From Gammaproteobacteria bacterium (lineage in GTDB: Bacteria > Pseudomonadota > Gammaproteobacteria > Arenicellales > JAOTYS01): a stretch of DNA of 5,802 nt. Shown piece after piece: positions 1 through 5,387 of the stretch. The DNA lies in assembly GCA_029861795.1 (NCBI GenBank), contig JAOTYS010000307.1:1-5802 (forward strand), read 5' to 3'. Positions within the stretch are counted from its first letter, which is position 1, and each line of letters starts with the position of its first letter. The notes under the pieces are model-generated. The model did no database searches, was not told the DNA's origin, and was given only the letters and a program-made list of their open reading frames with translations. Both the position numbers and the translations under genes were made by a program.

Positions 1-10
1 AGTATACGTT

Positions 11-120
11 CACGAACTTCCGCTGTGGGTCGAAAGCGCTAGTTCGAAACTAAAATAGGTGACCGGCTGCTGTCGCTTACGAGCTGCCCTTCAGGAATCG
101 GCGCGACCGGCGTCGTGACA
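11..120 (-). repeat. Diverged dispersed repeat, left copy
   Basis: This stretch aligns with 1981-2090 at a nearly constant offset of 1970 bases. Shared blocks are TCCGxxGTGGGTCG (19-32 against 1989-2002), ACCGGCTGCT (62-71 against 2032-2041) and TCAGG followed by CGGC (91-102 against 2063-2073), with poorly conserved spacers and small indels. Within it, CGAACT (13-18) and AGTTCG (41-46) form an outer stem, and CGCT (21-24) with AGCG (35-38) an inner stem on the same axis, so this copy can fold as an imperfect hairpin. It carries no open frame of its own. From memory it resembles degenerate GGGTCG-containing intergenic repeats of proteobacteria, but I cannot name the family. Its outer boundary is uncertain. 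Confidence 0.55.
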
Positions 121-194
121 GACGGCAAGCGGCCAGGAGCGGATATAGGGGTGTAGGTGACCGACCGTCAGCTCACTCATCCGAAGCGGCCGTT

Positions 195-218
195 GCCGGT
201 GCACAGCTCGCCACCGGC
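195..218 (-). other. GC-rich hairpin downstream of membrane gene
   Basis: GCCGGTG (195-201) and CACCGGC (212-218) form a perfect 7-bp stem with a 10-nt loop, starting about 39 nt after the stop codon of the minus-strand membrane gene. No T-run follows it in the direction of transcription, so it is not a classical rho-independent terminator. It may protect the 3' end of the mRNA or help termination, or be chance in GC-rich DNA. Confidence 0.3.
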
Positions 219-256
219 GCAAACTCTCTGCAGCAGCAGCTTTGCTCCTATCCAAG

Positions 257-1795
257 CTAAAAAACATTCTGATACAAATCCAGCTCCAGCAGCAGGTAGC
301 CCGAAACCCCAACAATAAGTGCCAGCCACTGCCTCCTATGCCGGGCAAGCTTGATGTCAATGCCTAATTGGGAAAGCACACCGAGTAATCCCTCCTGTGT
401 CTGCTCCTCCTGTGTCTGCTTTCGCATTCGGCCTTTGACGGTGGGGCAATATTGCTGAGGTTGCCATTCCTCCTGGAAGTAAATCAGGTTTCCCAGTGAT
501 CCCATGGTCTTGGATTCTAGACGGTATTCCGGGAGCGTTATGCCTAGCGCATCCTGCGCCCATGACCGCATGTCTTGGTAGCTATGCTCATCGGCGGGGG
601 CTACTAGTATTAATTGTGATGGCTTAAGGTTGTCTCTCGCTTTGGCGAACTCCCACTGTAAACCGGCTGAGCTACCCGCCCTAATTACCACTAATCGGGA
701 TTCACGCATCAAACGCTCAACCACAGCTTTCCACTTGTCGTCTGACACATAGACCCGAGCCGCTCCTCGCTGCGGCAGCCTCTCGCCTGGTCTTCCGATC
801 GCCACCACCGGACCTACCTGGCGCAGCACTTTGGTAAAGGCTTCCTCCTCCGTCATATCGGGAATGAACGAGTACCCGTACACGTCCTCGTCGACTTCCC
901 GGGCCCCTTTTTCGTCCGCGCTGAAAGATCGCAAAAACAGGACCGGCCTTCGAGGGTCATCGCGAAGTGTGTCTGCTACTCCCGATGCGAACACCTTAGG
1001 CCCCACTGAGAAGCCTTTGTTGACAATCAGCACCAATATCGCACCCAAGGCAACTAGTACTACGCTATGGATAGGCTCCAGGTCGGCCACTTCGAAGACG
1101 ACAATCATGGCCAATAGTCCAAGCAAGGCGATGATGGCAATCACCACCAGTGAAGCTCCTAGAAAGCGCGAATGCAAGGGTCTCCGCATCCGATGCTCCT
1201 CGATGAAAAGTATTAGGTTCTTGTTACCTGGCGCCCTTCCCCGAAGTTGTTTCCAAGCCACCGGCCCCGCCAGAAGCACAAGGACTCCGGTGACAGCTGT
1301 TTGCGCCAATAGGTAGGTGAGGATTGTCTCAGTCGGAAAGGAGTGGTTGAACAAGTAGTCCCAATTACCTACGGCTACGCTCACCAGCACCAGTATCAGT
1401 GTACTGCCGGCGTACCTGGCCCAACCGAGTTCGGCACATCTCCCCGCAAACAACGCTACTGCCAGCAGGGTGACCATCAGAGAAAACGAGGTTCCGGGAT
1501 ATCCGACTAGAATTATGCCTTTAACAGCCACTGCCCACACGGCCACCATCACCAAGAGCATGGATCTTCGAGCCCCCAAGCTTGTAGCCATTAACACGAG
1601 AATCGGAATGGCTATGTTTATAGGGCCATAATCGGGAAGGTAGAACGGTGTGCTCAGGCTGAAGTAGAGGAGGCCCACCATCAGTATGAAACTTGTCCGC
1701 CGCTTCCAGCTGGGAAGTTTAAACTGGTCAAACAGAGTGGGCGCATAAATCAGCGCCTCCTGGGTCACGGGTGGGGTTTTTTCACCCGACAGCAT
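257..1795 (-). CDS. Polytopic membrane protein with TIR-like cytosolic domain
   Basis: I cannot assign an established function to this 512-aa protein. Residues 35-260 hold about eight hydrophobic helices (near 35-53, 58-75, 79-98, 103-118, 128-146, 157-178, 210-236, 243-260). Residues 283-400 form a soluble alpha/beta domain: strand VLFLRSFSAD (285-294), then GPVVAIGRPGERLP (328-341), a YVSDDKW turn (349-355), strand LVVIRAG (368-374), the motif GLQWEFAKA (378-386) and strand LILVAP (395-400). This order, with a Trp-Glu at the start of a helix, recalls TIR-like and related nucleotide-handling domains; that is inference, not proof. A Gln/Glu linker (459-469) and one last helix (488-506) follow. 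The start is the ATG at 1793-1795; no strong Shine-Dalgarno is visible, so it is less certain than the frame. It is monocistronic and divergent from the recombinase gene. Confidence 0.88.
   Translation of the reverse strand: MLSGEKTPPVTQEALIYAPTLFDQFKLPSWKRRTSFILMVGLLYFSLSTPFYLPDYGPINIAIPILVLMATSLGARRSMLLVMVAVWAVAVKGIILVGYPGTSFSLMVTLLAVALFAGRCAELGWARYAGSTLILVLVSVAVGNWDYLFNHSFPTETILTYLLAQTAVTGVLVLLAGPVAWKQLRGRAPGNKNLILFIEEHRMRRPLHSRFLGASLVVIAIIALLGLLAMIVVFEVADLEPIHSVVLVALGAILVLIVNKGFSVGPKVFASGVADTLRDDPRRPVLFLRSFSADEKGAREVDEDVYGYSFIPDMTEEEAFTKVLRQVGPVVAIGRPGERLPQRGAARVYVSDDKWKAVVERLMRESRLVVIRAGSSAGLQWEFAKARDNLKPSQLILVAPADEHSYQDMRSWAQDALGITLPEYRLESKTMGSLGNLIYFQEEWQPQQYCPTVKGRMRKQTQEEQTQEGLLGVLSQLGIDIKLARHRRQWLALIVGVSGYLLLELDLYQNVF
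391..420. repeat. 15-bp perfect tandem duplication inside membrane gene
   Basis: CCTCCTGTGTCTGCT occurs twice head to tail (391-405 and 406-420). On the coding (minus) strand it gives QTQEE followed by QTQEG, in frame, in the linker between the soluble domain and the last membrane helix. Perfect identity of the two copies points to a recent slippage duplication, so linker length may vary between strains. Confidence 0.9.
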
Positions 1796-1826
1796 TGCTA
1801 AGAATTCCGACTATCATTCGTTTGCT

Positions 1827-1871
1827 TCGAGGGTCTTATTTTATAGCTAGATAAATAGAATAAGACCCCGA
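1827..1871. repeat. Inverted repeat upstream of membrane gene
   Basis: GGGTCTTATT (1831-1840) and AATAAGACCC (1859-1868) are perfect 10-bp inverted copies. With one bulged base (A1830) the pairing extends to TCG (1827-1829) and CGA (1869-1871). Inside, TTAT (1841-1844) pairs with ATAA (1851-1854) around the loop AGCTAG. On the minus strand the interior contains TATAAA (-10-like), although no good -35 element precedes it. Its place 36-73 bp upstream of the membrane gene start suits an operator or promoter region. It could also be the end or remnant of a small non-autonomous element. There is no terminator-type T-run. Confidence 0.65.
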
Positions 1872-1980
1872 CCCACCCCGAGCTGCAAGTACTGGCCAGA
1901 TACTGGTGTTATCCAGAGACGATCTCCGGCGGCAGGTCAACGTCAGCTATTCGGATCTGACCCGGCGGTTTCGCATCAAG

Positions 1981-2090
1981 CTCAAAGGTCCGTAGTGGGT
2001 CGCTTTCTGCCGGATGGAATTCTAGCATCTCACCGGCTGCTCTTGAGGCTAACAGCCGCCAGTCAGGTTCGGCTCAGTCGGACAGTGTCT
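1981..2090 (-). repeat. Diverged dispersed repeat, right copy
   Basis: This is the counterpart of the copy at 11-120, in the same orientation, on the other side of the membrane gene. The match is 14 of 18 bases in the block 1985-2002 and 10 of 10 in ACCGGCTGCT (2032-2041); the spacing between these two blocks is identical in both copies (47 bp). The homology continues through GCTAAC, GCC, TCAGG and CGGC to about 2073 with small indels, then fades. A minus-strand frame without stops across 1912-2073 is a property of this repeat rather than evidence of a gene. Confidence 0.55.
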
Positions 2091-2336
2091 GCGTTCCACA
2101 GTCGCGGTGGGCCGTATGTCGTACATTAGATTGCGGACAGGTTAAATTGTCAGCGATATCTGAATCATTGTAGCTTTTTGGCACAAAAGTTCTGACAACC
2201 ACTTTGATAGGTGGGCCTTAAGAGTGTCACATAGAGGGGTCGCGAGGAGGCGTTTGGCGGACAAAAGGATAAGGCTACATCTGCCAACCGTTGATACTCA
2301 CTAAGAACGGCTATACGTAGGTGAAAATTGCGCACT

Positions 2337-2388
2337 GCTGCCACATTTCCATCCGCGCCTCGACCCCATCTTCGACCCATACTGGACC
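2337..2388 (+). repeat. Possible third, inverted copy of the dispersed repeat
   Basis: Read on the plus strand, TTCGACCCATACTGGACC (2371-2388) resembles the minus-strand reading of the other two copies (CGACCCAC, two variable bases, CGGA). GCTGCC (2337-2342) lies 36 bases before CGACCC, compared with 38 bases from GCAGCC in the left copy. The rest is too diverged to align by eye, so this call is tentative. It ends just before the recombinase promoter region. Confidence 0.3.
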
Positions 2389-2414
2389 CCTACCCTTAAG
2401 CCCCCCAGGGAGCG

Positions 2415-2420
2415 TATGAT
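2415..2420 (+). promoter_or_regulatory. Candidate -10 element for the recombinase
   Basis: TATGAT matches TATAAT at five of six positions. No convincing -35 box lies 16-18 bases upstream. Initiation about 7 nt downstream would place the hairpin at 2426-2460 at the very 5' end of the mRNA. Confidence 0.25.
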
Positions 2421-2425
2421 GTAGC

Positions 2426-2460
2426 GAAGCCCGCAGGTGCGTGAACACCATACGGGCTTC
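2426..2460 (+). promoter_or_regulatory. Leader hairpin upstream of recombinase
   Basis: GAAGCCCG (2426-2433) and CGGGCTTC (2453-2460) make a perfect 8-bp outer stem. GGTG (2436-2439) and CACC (2446-2449) make an inner stem around the loop CGTGAA, with CA and ATA as an internal bulge. It lies 30 nt upstream of the start codon and 19 nt before the Shine-Dalgarno. No T-run follows, so it is not an intrinsic terminator. It may be a regulatory RNA structure, a protein-binding dyad, or part of a recombination site, since AACACCAT within it (2444-2451) recurs inverted after the gene. Confidence 0.55.
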
Positions 2461-2490
2461 TAACCACGATCACCTAACCAGGAGGTAATC

Positions 2491-3225
2491 ATGGCTGATC
2501 ACAGTCTACCTAATCGCACTCGACGCGCTCCACCAGCTTCTCAACATTCCCAAGAACGTGCATTTTCGGGAAAGTCTCAAACCATCACACCCAATAACGT
2601 CATACGGTTACCAGACGCTAACGACCCAGTACCAAGCACCGTAAACGGGAAAGTTCCACCACCAACGCGGATACCTAACAAGGACAGGCGTTCGCGTGAG
2701 TACCTGAGCGACAAGGAAGTAACGACCCTGATGGATACGGCGCGGAAGATCGGGCGCCATGGTCATCGTGATGCGACCCTAATCCTACTCGCGTACCGTC
2801 ATGCCCTGCGCGTGGCTGAGCTCGTGGGGTTACGCTGGGATCAGGTGGACCTGAATCAAGGGCTCTTGCACGTCACCCGTGCGAAGAACGGGTCACCATC
2901 GACCCATCCCTTACGCGGACCTGAGATCCGGGCCCTTAGAAGGCTACAGCGCGACTACGCAGGCCCTTATGTCTTTATCACCGAACGCAAGGGACCACTG
3001 ACACCATCTTCTGTGCGTAAGATCATTGCGCGGGCCGGCGAACGTGCAGGACTTGGATTCCCGGTTCATCCGCACATGCTACGACACGCCTGTGGGTTCA
3101 AGCTCGCCAATGATGGCCACGATACAAGGGCCATCCAACACTACCTGGGACATAGAAACATCCAGCACACGGTGAAGTACACCGAGCTGGCAGCGGATCG
3201 GTTCAACGGGTTCTGGGACGACTAA
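2491..3225 (+). CDS. Tyrosine recombinase, FimB/FimE-like
   Basis: This 244-aa protein is a site-specific DNA recombinase of the tyrosine family, which cuts and rejoins DNA through a covalent 3'-phosphotyrosine. All catalytic positions are visible: Arg107 in HALRVAEL, Lys132 in RAKNG, His195 and Arg198 in HMLRHA, His221 in LGHRN, and the nucleophile Tyr230 in VKYTEL. The catalytic domain spans about 70-240. Residues 1-65 are polar and proline-rich and look disordered, not like the usual helical core-binding domain; this short architecture, close to 200 aa without the tail, fits the FimB/FimE invertase type better than phage or integron integrases. Start: AGGAGG at 2480-2485, five bases before the ATG, is near ideal. 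No tRNA gene lies alongside. Candidate target sites are the short repeats on both sides of the gene. What it recombines is not known. Confidence 0.93.
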   Translation: MADHSLPNRTRRAPPASQHSQERAFSGKSQTITPNNVIRLPDANDPVPSTVNGKVPPPTRIPNKDRRSREYLSDKEVTTLMDTARKIGRHGHRDATLILLAYRHALRVAELVGLRWDQVDLNQGLLHVTRAKNGSPSTHPLRGPEIRALRRLQRDYAGPYVFITERKGPLTPSSVRKIIARAGERAGLGFPVHPHMLRHACGFKLANDGHDTRAIQHYLGHRNIQHTVKYTELAADRFNGFWDD

Positions 3226-3250
3226 CGTATCAGCGAGTTACTTACCTGAT

Positions 3251-3289
3251 CACCATTGGCGGTAGGTCAAATGGTGTTGACCGTGCGCC
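3251..3289. repeat. Two overlapping, mutually exclusive dyads after recombinase
   Basis: CACCATT (3251-3257) pairs with AATGGTG (3270-3276). Alternatively GGCG (3258-3261) plus GGTCA (3265-3269) pairs with TGACC (3278-3282) plus CGCC (3286-3289). The two folds share bases and cannot form together. No T-run follows, so an ordinary terminator for the recombinase is unlikely. ATGGTGTT (3271-3278) is the inverted copy of a segment in the leader hairpin upstream of the gene, so this may be the partner recombination site. Confidence 0.45.
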
Positions 3290-3550
3290 AGGCGATGGGA
3301 AGACCCCACCCCGTGGTCATGGGCAAGGGGATCCTAGACAGATAGACCACAGAACAAAGGACCTCTGACCCCTACCGTTTATGCCATGCTGACGCAATCT
3401 AGGGGGGCTTTACCGCGTATAAACTCACCGGGGCAACCCGTAGCACGGGGTCGAACAAGTTTCCCCGATATGGGGGCCCCAAATTCGCTCTGAGGTGGAC
3501 TCTACGACCCCCTCTCAGATAAGGAGGCAAGCTCATCGCGACACCTAAAC

Positions 3551-3576
3551 AAAAAAATCCCCGCACAAGGCGGGGT
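3551..3576 (-). terminator. Rho-independent terminator of beta-helix gene
   Basis: Read on the minus strand, CCCCGC and GCGGGG (3575-3570 and 3564-3559) form a 6-bp GC stem with a 5-nt loop, followed after one A by seven T (3557-3551). This is a textbook intrinsic terminator. It lies about 107 nt after the stop codon of the gene at 3683-4774. The plus-strand side has no T-run, so it does not serve the recombinase. Confidence 0.85.
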
Positions 3577-3682
3577 GGATGCACAGATAGACCTAGTTAT
3601 GGGGTTGTTCTTATAGGGCCACTCAATCACCGAGACTTCCTACGCACAAAGCCGATACCTCCCATGTGTGCGGTTCCTCGAC

Positions 3683-4774
3683 TTAGGGGAACAAGCTGCA
3701 ATTCACAGGTAGAACCCTCAGCGCATCCGGGTTTTGGACACCCCCGTCCAGGTTCTGTCCGTTGCAGAAGACAAAAGCGTTGATTGCGTCAAGGGGTCCA
3801 TTAGCGGTTAGAAACGATTGATCGTCGATCTCCACCGGTCCAGTAACGGTCGCACTTAAACGCGTGCTGATCGCCAAATTCGAGTCCCCGCTTATTACCA
3901 CCCTGCCGTTTAGCGTCCCAGGCCCAACCCCCGGGCTCCCTAACCGCCGGATACGGGCGGCACTATTGTTACCGATAATGACGTTGCCATCTATCCTCGC
4001 GATATCATTCTGGATGCGGAAGTTCGAAGTATGGAGCACATCGATGGCCACTTTATTCCGCGTCGGGAAAGGGGGTAGTGTATTGTTATTCTGAATGATC
4101 GGGGTCCCGTCCATACGAAGGGAACAAGAACGAAAGAGGCCAATGGCCGTATTGTCGAACGATACATTACTCCGGGAAACAAAACGCCCATCCTGGGTGC
4201 GCGCGACGGCGCCGTCCAGCATTCCCAGCGCGTTAACGCCGCCCGATTCGACGCTAGCATCAACCCGGTTAAGCTGAGCATAGGCTTGCCTGGTGATCAA
4301 AATAGCATAACCATCATCGCCCGAGCCATTGAAGTCCGCGTTTGCCGTTACATCTTCTATCGTCGCAGAGGCACCTTCTCGTATGTCTATGGCGGTGCCA
4401 AAATTGACTACGGTGAGGTTTCGAACCACGATGCCCTGGGCACCGATGATCCGAAGCTTTCCGTCAAGCCCATCCGTGCGAGTGGCGCCTTCAATCGTGA
4501 GGCCGTTCTTGCTAACGACGACCTGCGGTTCCGTACAGCGGCCGCTAATCGTGATCACCGACCCAGGCGCTGCCTGATCGACCGCGGCGGCAAGGGAATC
4601 AGTAGGACAATTTACCACCAGAGCTGACGGCATAATCAGCGCTTCGAGAGCAGCCACCCTCGCCTGCAACGCAGGCAATCCAGCCGGTGGCTGGGCGGAC
4701 GATTGACTGATAAAGCCCATCAACATCGTTATGAGAATGGGCGCAGCGAGCAATGTCATAGCAGTTTTTTTCAT
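3683..4774 (-). CDS. Secreted right-handed parallel beta-helix protein
   Basis: This 363-aa protein starts with a clear Sec signal peptide: MKKT, a hydrophobic core (about 6-24), and a likely cut after Ala27 (SSA before QPP). Residues 31-48 (LPALQARVAALEAL) look like a short coiled coil. From about 51 to 335 come repeated short strands with V/I/N patterns, such as GSVITISG, NGLTIEGA, GIVVRNLTVVN, ASATIEDVTA and GNVIIGNN, typical of the pectate-lyase-like beta-helix fold. Five cysteines (56, 80, 217, 337, 359) may give disulfides. Such proteins are often surface adhesins or polysaccharide-acting enzymes; no catalytic motif is evident, so the role is open. GAAGGGAGA at 4789-4781 is a good Shine-Dalgarno six bases before the ATG. 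It appears monocistronic and ends in its own terminator. No convincing promoter was found. Confidence 0.9.
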   Translation of the reverse strand: MKKTAMTLLAAPILITMLMGFISQSSAQPPAGLPALQARVAALEALIMPSALVVNCPTDSLAAAVDQAAPGSVITISGRCTEPQVVVSKNGLTIEGATRTDGLDGKLRIIGAQGIVVRNLTVVNFGTAIDIREGASATIEDVTANADFNGSGDDGYAILITRQAYAQLNRVDASVESGGVNALGMLDGAVARTQDGRFVSRSNVSFDNTAIGLFRSCSLRMDGTPIIQNNNTLPPFPTRNKVAIDVLHTSNFRIQNDIARIDGNVIIGNNSAARIRRLGSPGVGPGTLNGRVVISGDSNLAISTRLSATVTGPVEIDDQSFLTANGPLDAINAFVFCNGQNLDGGVQNPDALRVLPVNCSLFP

Positions 4775-4780
4775 AGCAGT
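4756..4780 (-). repeat. 10-bp direct repeat across the start codon
   Basis: On the minus strand ACTGCTATGA occurs twice (4780-4771 and 4765-4756) with an A-run between, a period of 15 bp. The second copy supplies an in-frame ATG (Met6). The first ATG keeps the better-spaced Shine-Dalgarno and the KK of the signal peptide, so it is preferred. The A-run is a possible slippage site. Confidence 0.7.
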
Positions 4781-4902
4781 TCTCCCTTCAGCTAAAAAGT
4801 GGTGCTACGGACCTATATGCGATCCTATCAGGTCCCTCGTAATTGGTCCTGACAACAGCTAGTTAACGCGGTCGTTACGGGAAAGTCCTATACAATCTGA
4901 CG

Positions 4903-4934
4903 AATGCTGGTGGATTTCGAAATCTCCCAGCATT
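4903..4934. promoter_or_regulatory. 32-bp dyad upstream of beta-helix gene
   Basis: AATGCTGG (4903-4910) is the inverted copy of CCAGCATT (4927-4934), and the centre GATTTCGAAATC (4913-4924) is a perfect 12-bp palindrome on the same axis. Only the pairs 4911/4926 (mismatch) and 4912/4925 (G-T) break the symmetry. No T-run follows on either strand, so a terminator is unlikely. It lies 129-160 bp upstream of the beta-helix gene start and may be a binding site for a dimeric or tetrameric regulator. A recombinase core or a structured RNA are other options. Confidence 0.6.
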
Positions 4935-5178
4935 TATGAATTGATATAGGCCCTACCGCAACGTCTACCAGACCCACACCGGGCGAACACCCGTAGAGCG
5001 ATCACTGTCCTTAGCGATCAGGGACTCTTAATTTTCTATTTACAGCCGCGTCCAAGCTGTATGAGGAGAGAAAAATACGATAGCCACCTTGCCTAGGGTG
5101 CAAAGGCCTGTCAAGGACCGGTGCACCATGGGCCATAAATCAATAGATTGAAGTGTGAAGTTGAGAGCTCAGGGGAAC

Positions 5179-5301
5179 ATGACTGATACGAAGAACAATA
5201 CCTACTTGTACAGCCGCCGATATTCCCAAGGCGGATTAGAATCGTTCTCTCGCCGCAGACCTAGTCTTTCATCTCTTACTCTGATTTCGGCGTCTGCATA
5301 G
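5179..5301 (+). CDS. Doubtful small ORF, 40 aa
   Basis: An ATG at 5179 with AGGGG three bases upstream opens a 40-codon frame rich in Ser and Arg (begins MTDTKNNTYLYSRRYSQGG, ends TAG at 5299-5301). The spacing of the Shine-Dalgarno is shorter than usual. The frame also contains the dyad CCGCC/GGCGG (5214-5234). No similarity is recognised, and such a frame can arise by chance; it could also be a short leader peptide or a gene remnant. Confidence 0.18.
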   Translation: MTDTKNNTYLYSRRYSQGGLESFSRRRPSLSSLTLISASA

Positions 5302-5387
5302 AGCTGCCTGTCCGGTAATTCTTAATGACGGCTTCGGGCACACTCCTGCCTGCTTTTATGGTTGGAATCTGGACTCGGACCTCGAAT

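Larger units (their letters stand above)
1796..2490. other. Intergenic region between divergent genes
   Basis: About 695 bp with no convincing gene. It holds an inverted repeat beside the membrane gene start (1827-1871), the right copy of the dispersed repeat (1981-2090), a possible third copy (2337-2388) and the leader hairpin of the recombinase (2426-2460). The stretch from about 2091 to 2336 shows nothing I can name. An open frame on the minus strand at 2165-2380 has no ribosome binding site and no recognisable domain. Confidence 0.7.
3226..3682. other. Intergenic region between convergent genes
   Basis: About 457 bp without a gene, between the convergent recombinase and beta-helix genes. 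It contains overlapping dyads just after the recombinase (3251-3289), a stretch rich in runs of G or C (3401-3520), and the terminator of the beta-helix gene (3551-3576). Other small dyads are TCTGAG/CTCAGA (3489-3494 with 3514-3519) and CGCACA/TGTGCG (3643-3648 with 3667-3672). AAGGAGG at 3521-3527 looks like a strong ribosome binding site but no start codon follows at useful distance. Confidence 0.7.
4775..5387. other. Intergenic region upstream of beta-helix gene
   Basis: About 613 bp between two genes on the same strand. It contains a strong 32-bp dyad (4903-4934), a smaller dyad GGACCT/AGGTCC (4809-4814 with 4830-4835), an 8-bp direct repeat AGCGATCA (4997-5004 and 5013-5020), GGTGCA/TGCACC near 5098-5126, and a doubtful small reading frame (5179-5301). 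No terminator is seen after the gene at 5388-5777. Nothing else is recognisable. Confidence 0.7.

Noticed and set aside
831..1316. 161-codon plus-strand open frame
   Set aside because: It lies wholly inside the membrane protein gene on the opposite strand; its translation is low-complexity Ser/Thr-rich without a domain, and the minus-strand frame has clear membrane helices and motifs.
1909..2073. Coding-looking minus-strand frame of about 54 codons, with an ATG at 2028
   Set aside because: It coincides with the right copy of the dispersed repeat, its counterpart at the left copy has stops, and there is no usable ribosome binding site. The repeat explains it better.
2165..2380. 71-codon minus-strand open frame in the intergenic region
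   Set aside because: No Shine-Dalgarno, no recognisable domain, and it overlaps the possible third repeat copy.
3473..3483. GGGGCCCCAAA, which on the minus strand matches eight of nine bases of the fim switch repeat TTGGGGCCA
   Set aside because: A proper inverted partner at a fitting distance was not found, and this stretch is full of G and C runs, so chance is the simpler explanation.
1618..3621. TTATAGGGCCA present near 1618-1628 and 3611-3621
   Set aside because: An 11-bp match, one copy inside a coding region, with no conserved flanks; likely chance.
4286..4627. 113-codon plus-strand open frame
   Set aside because: Antisense shadow of the beta-helix gene, with no ribosome binding site or domain.
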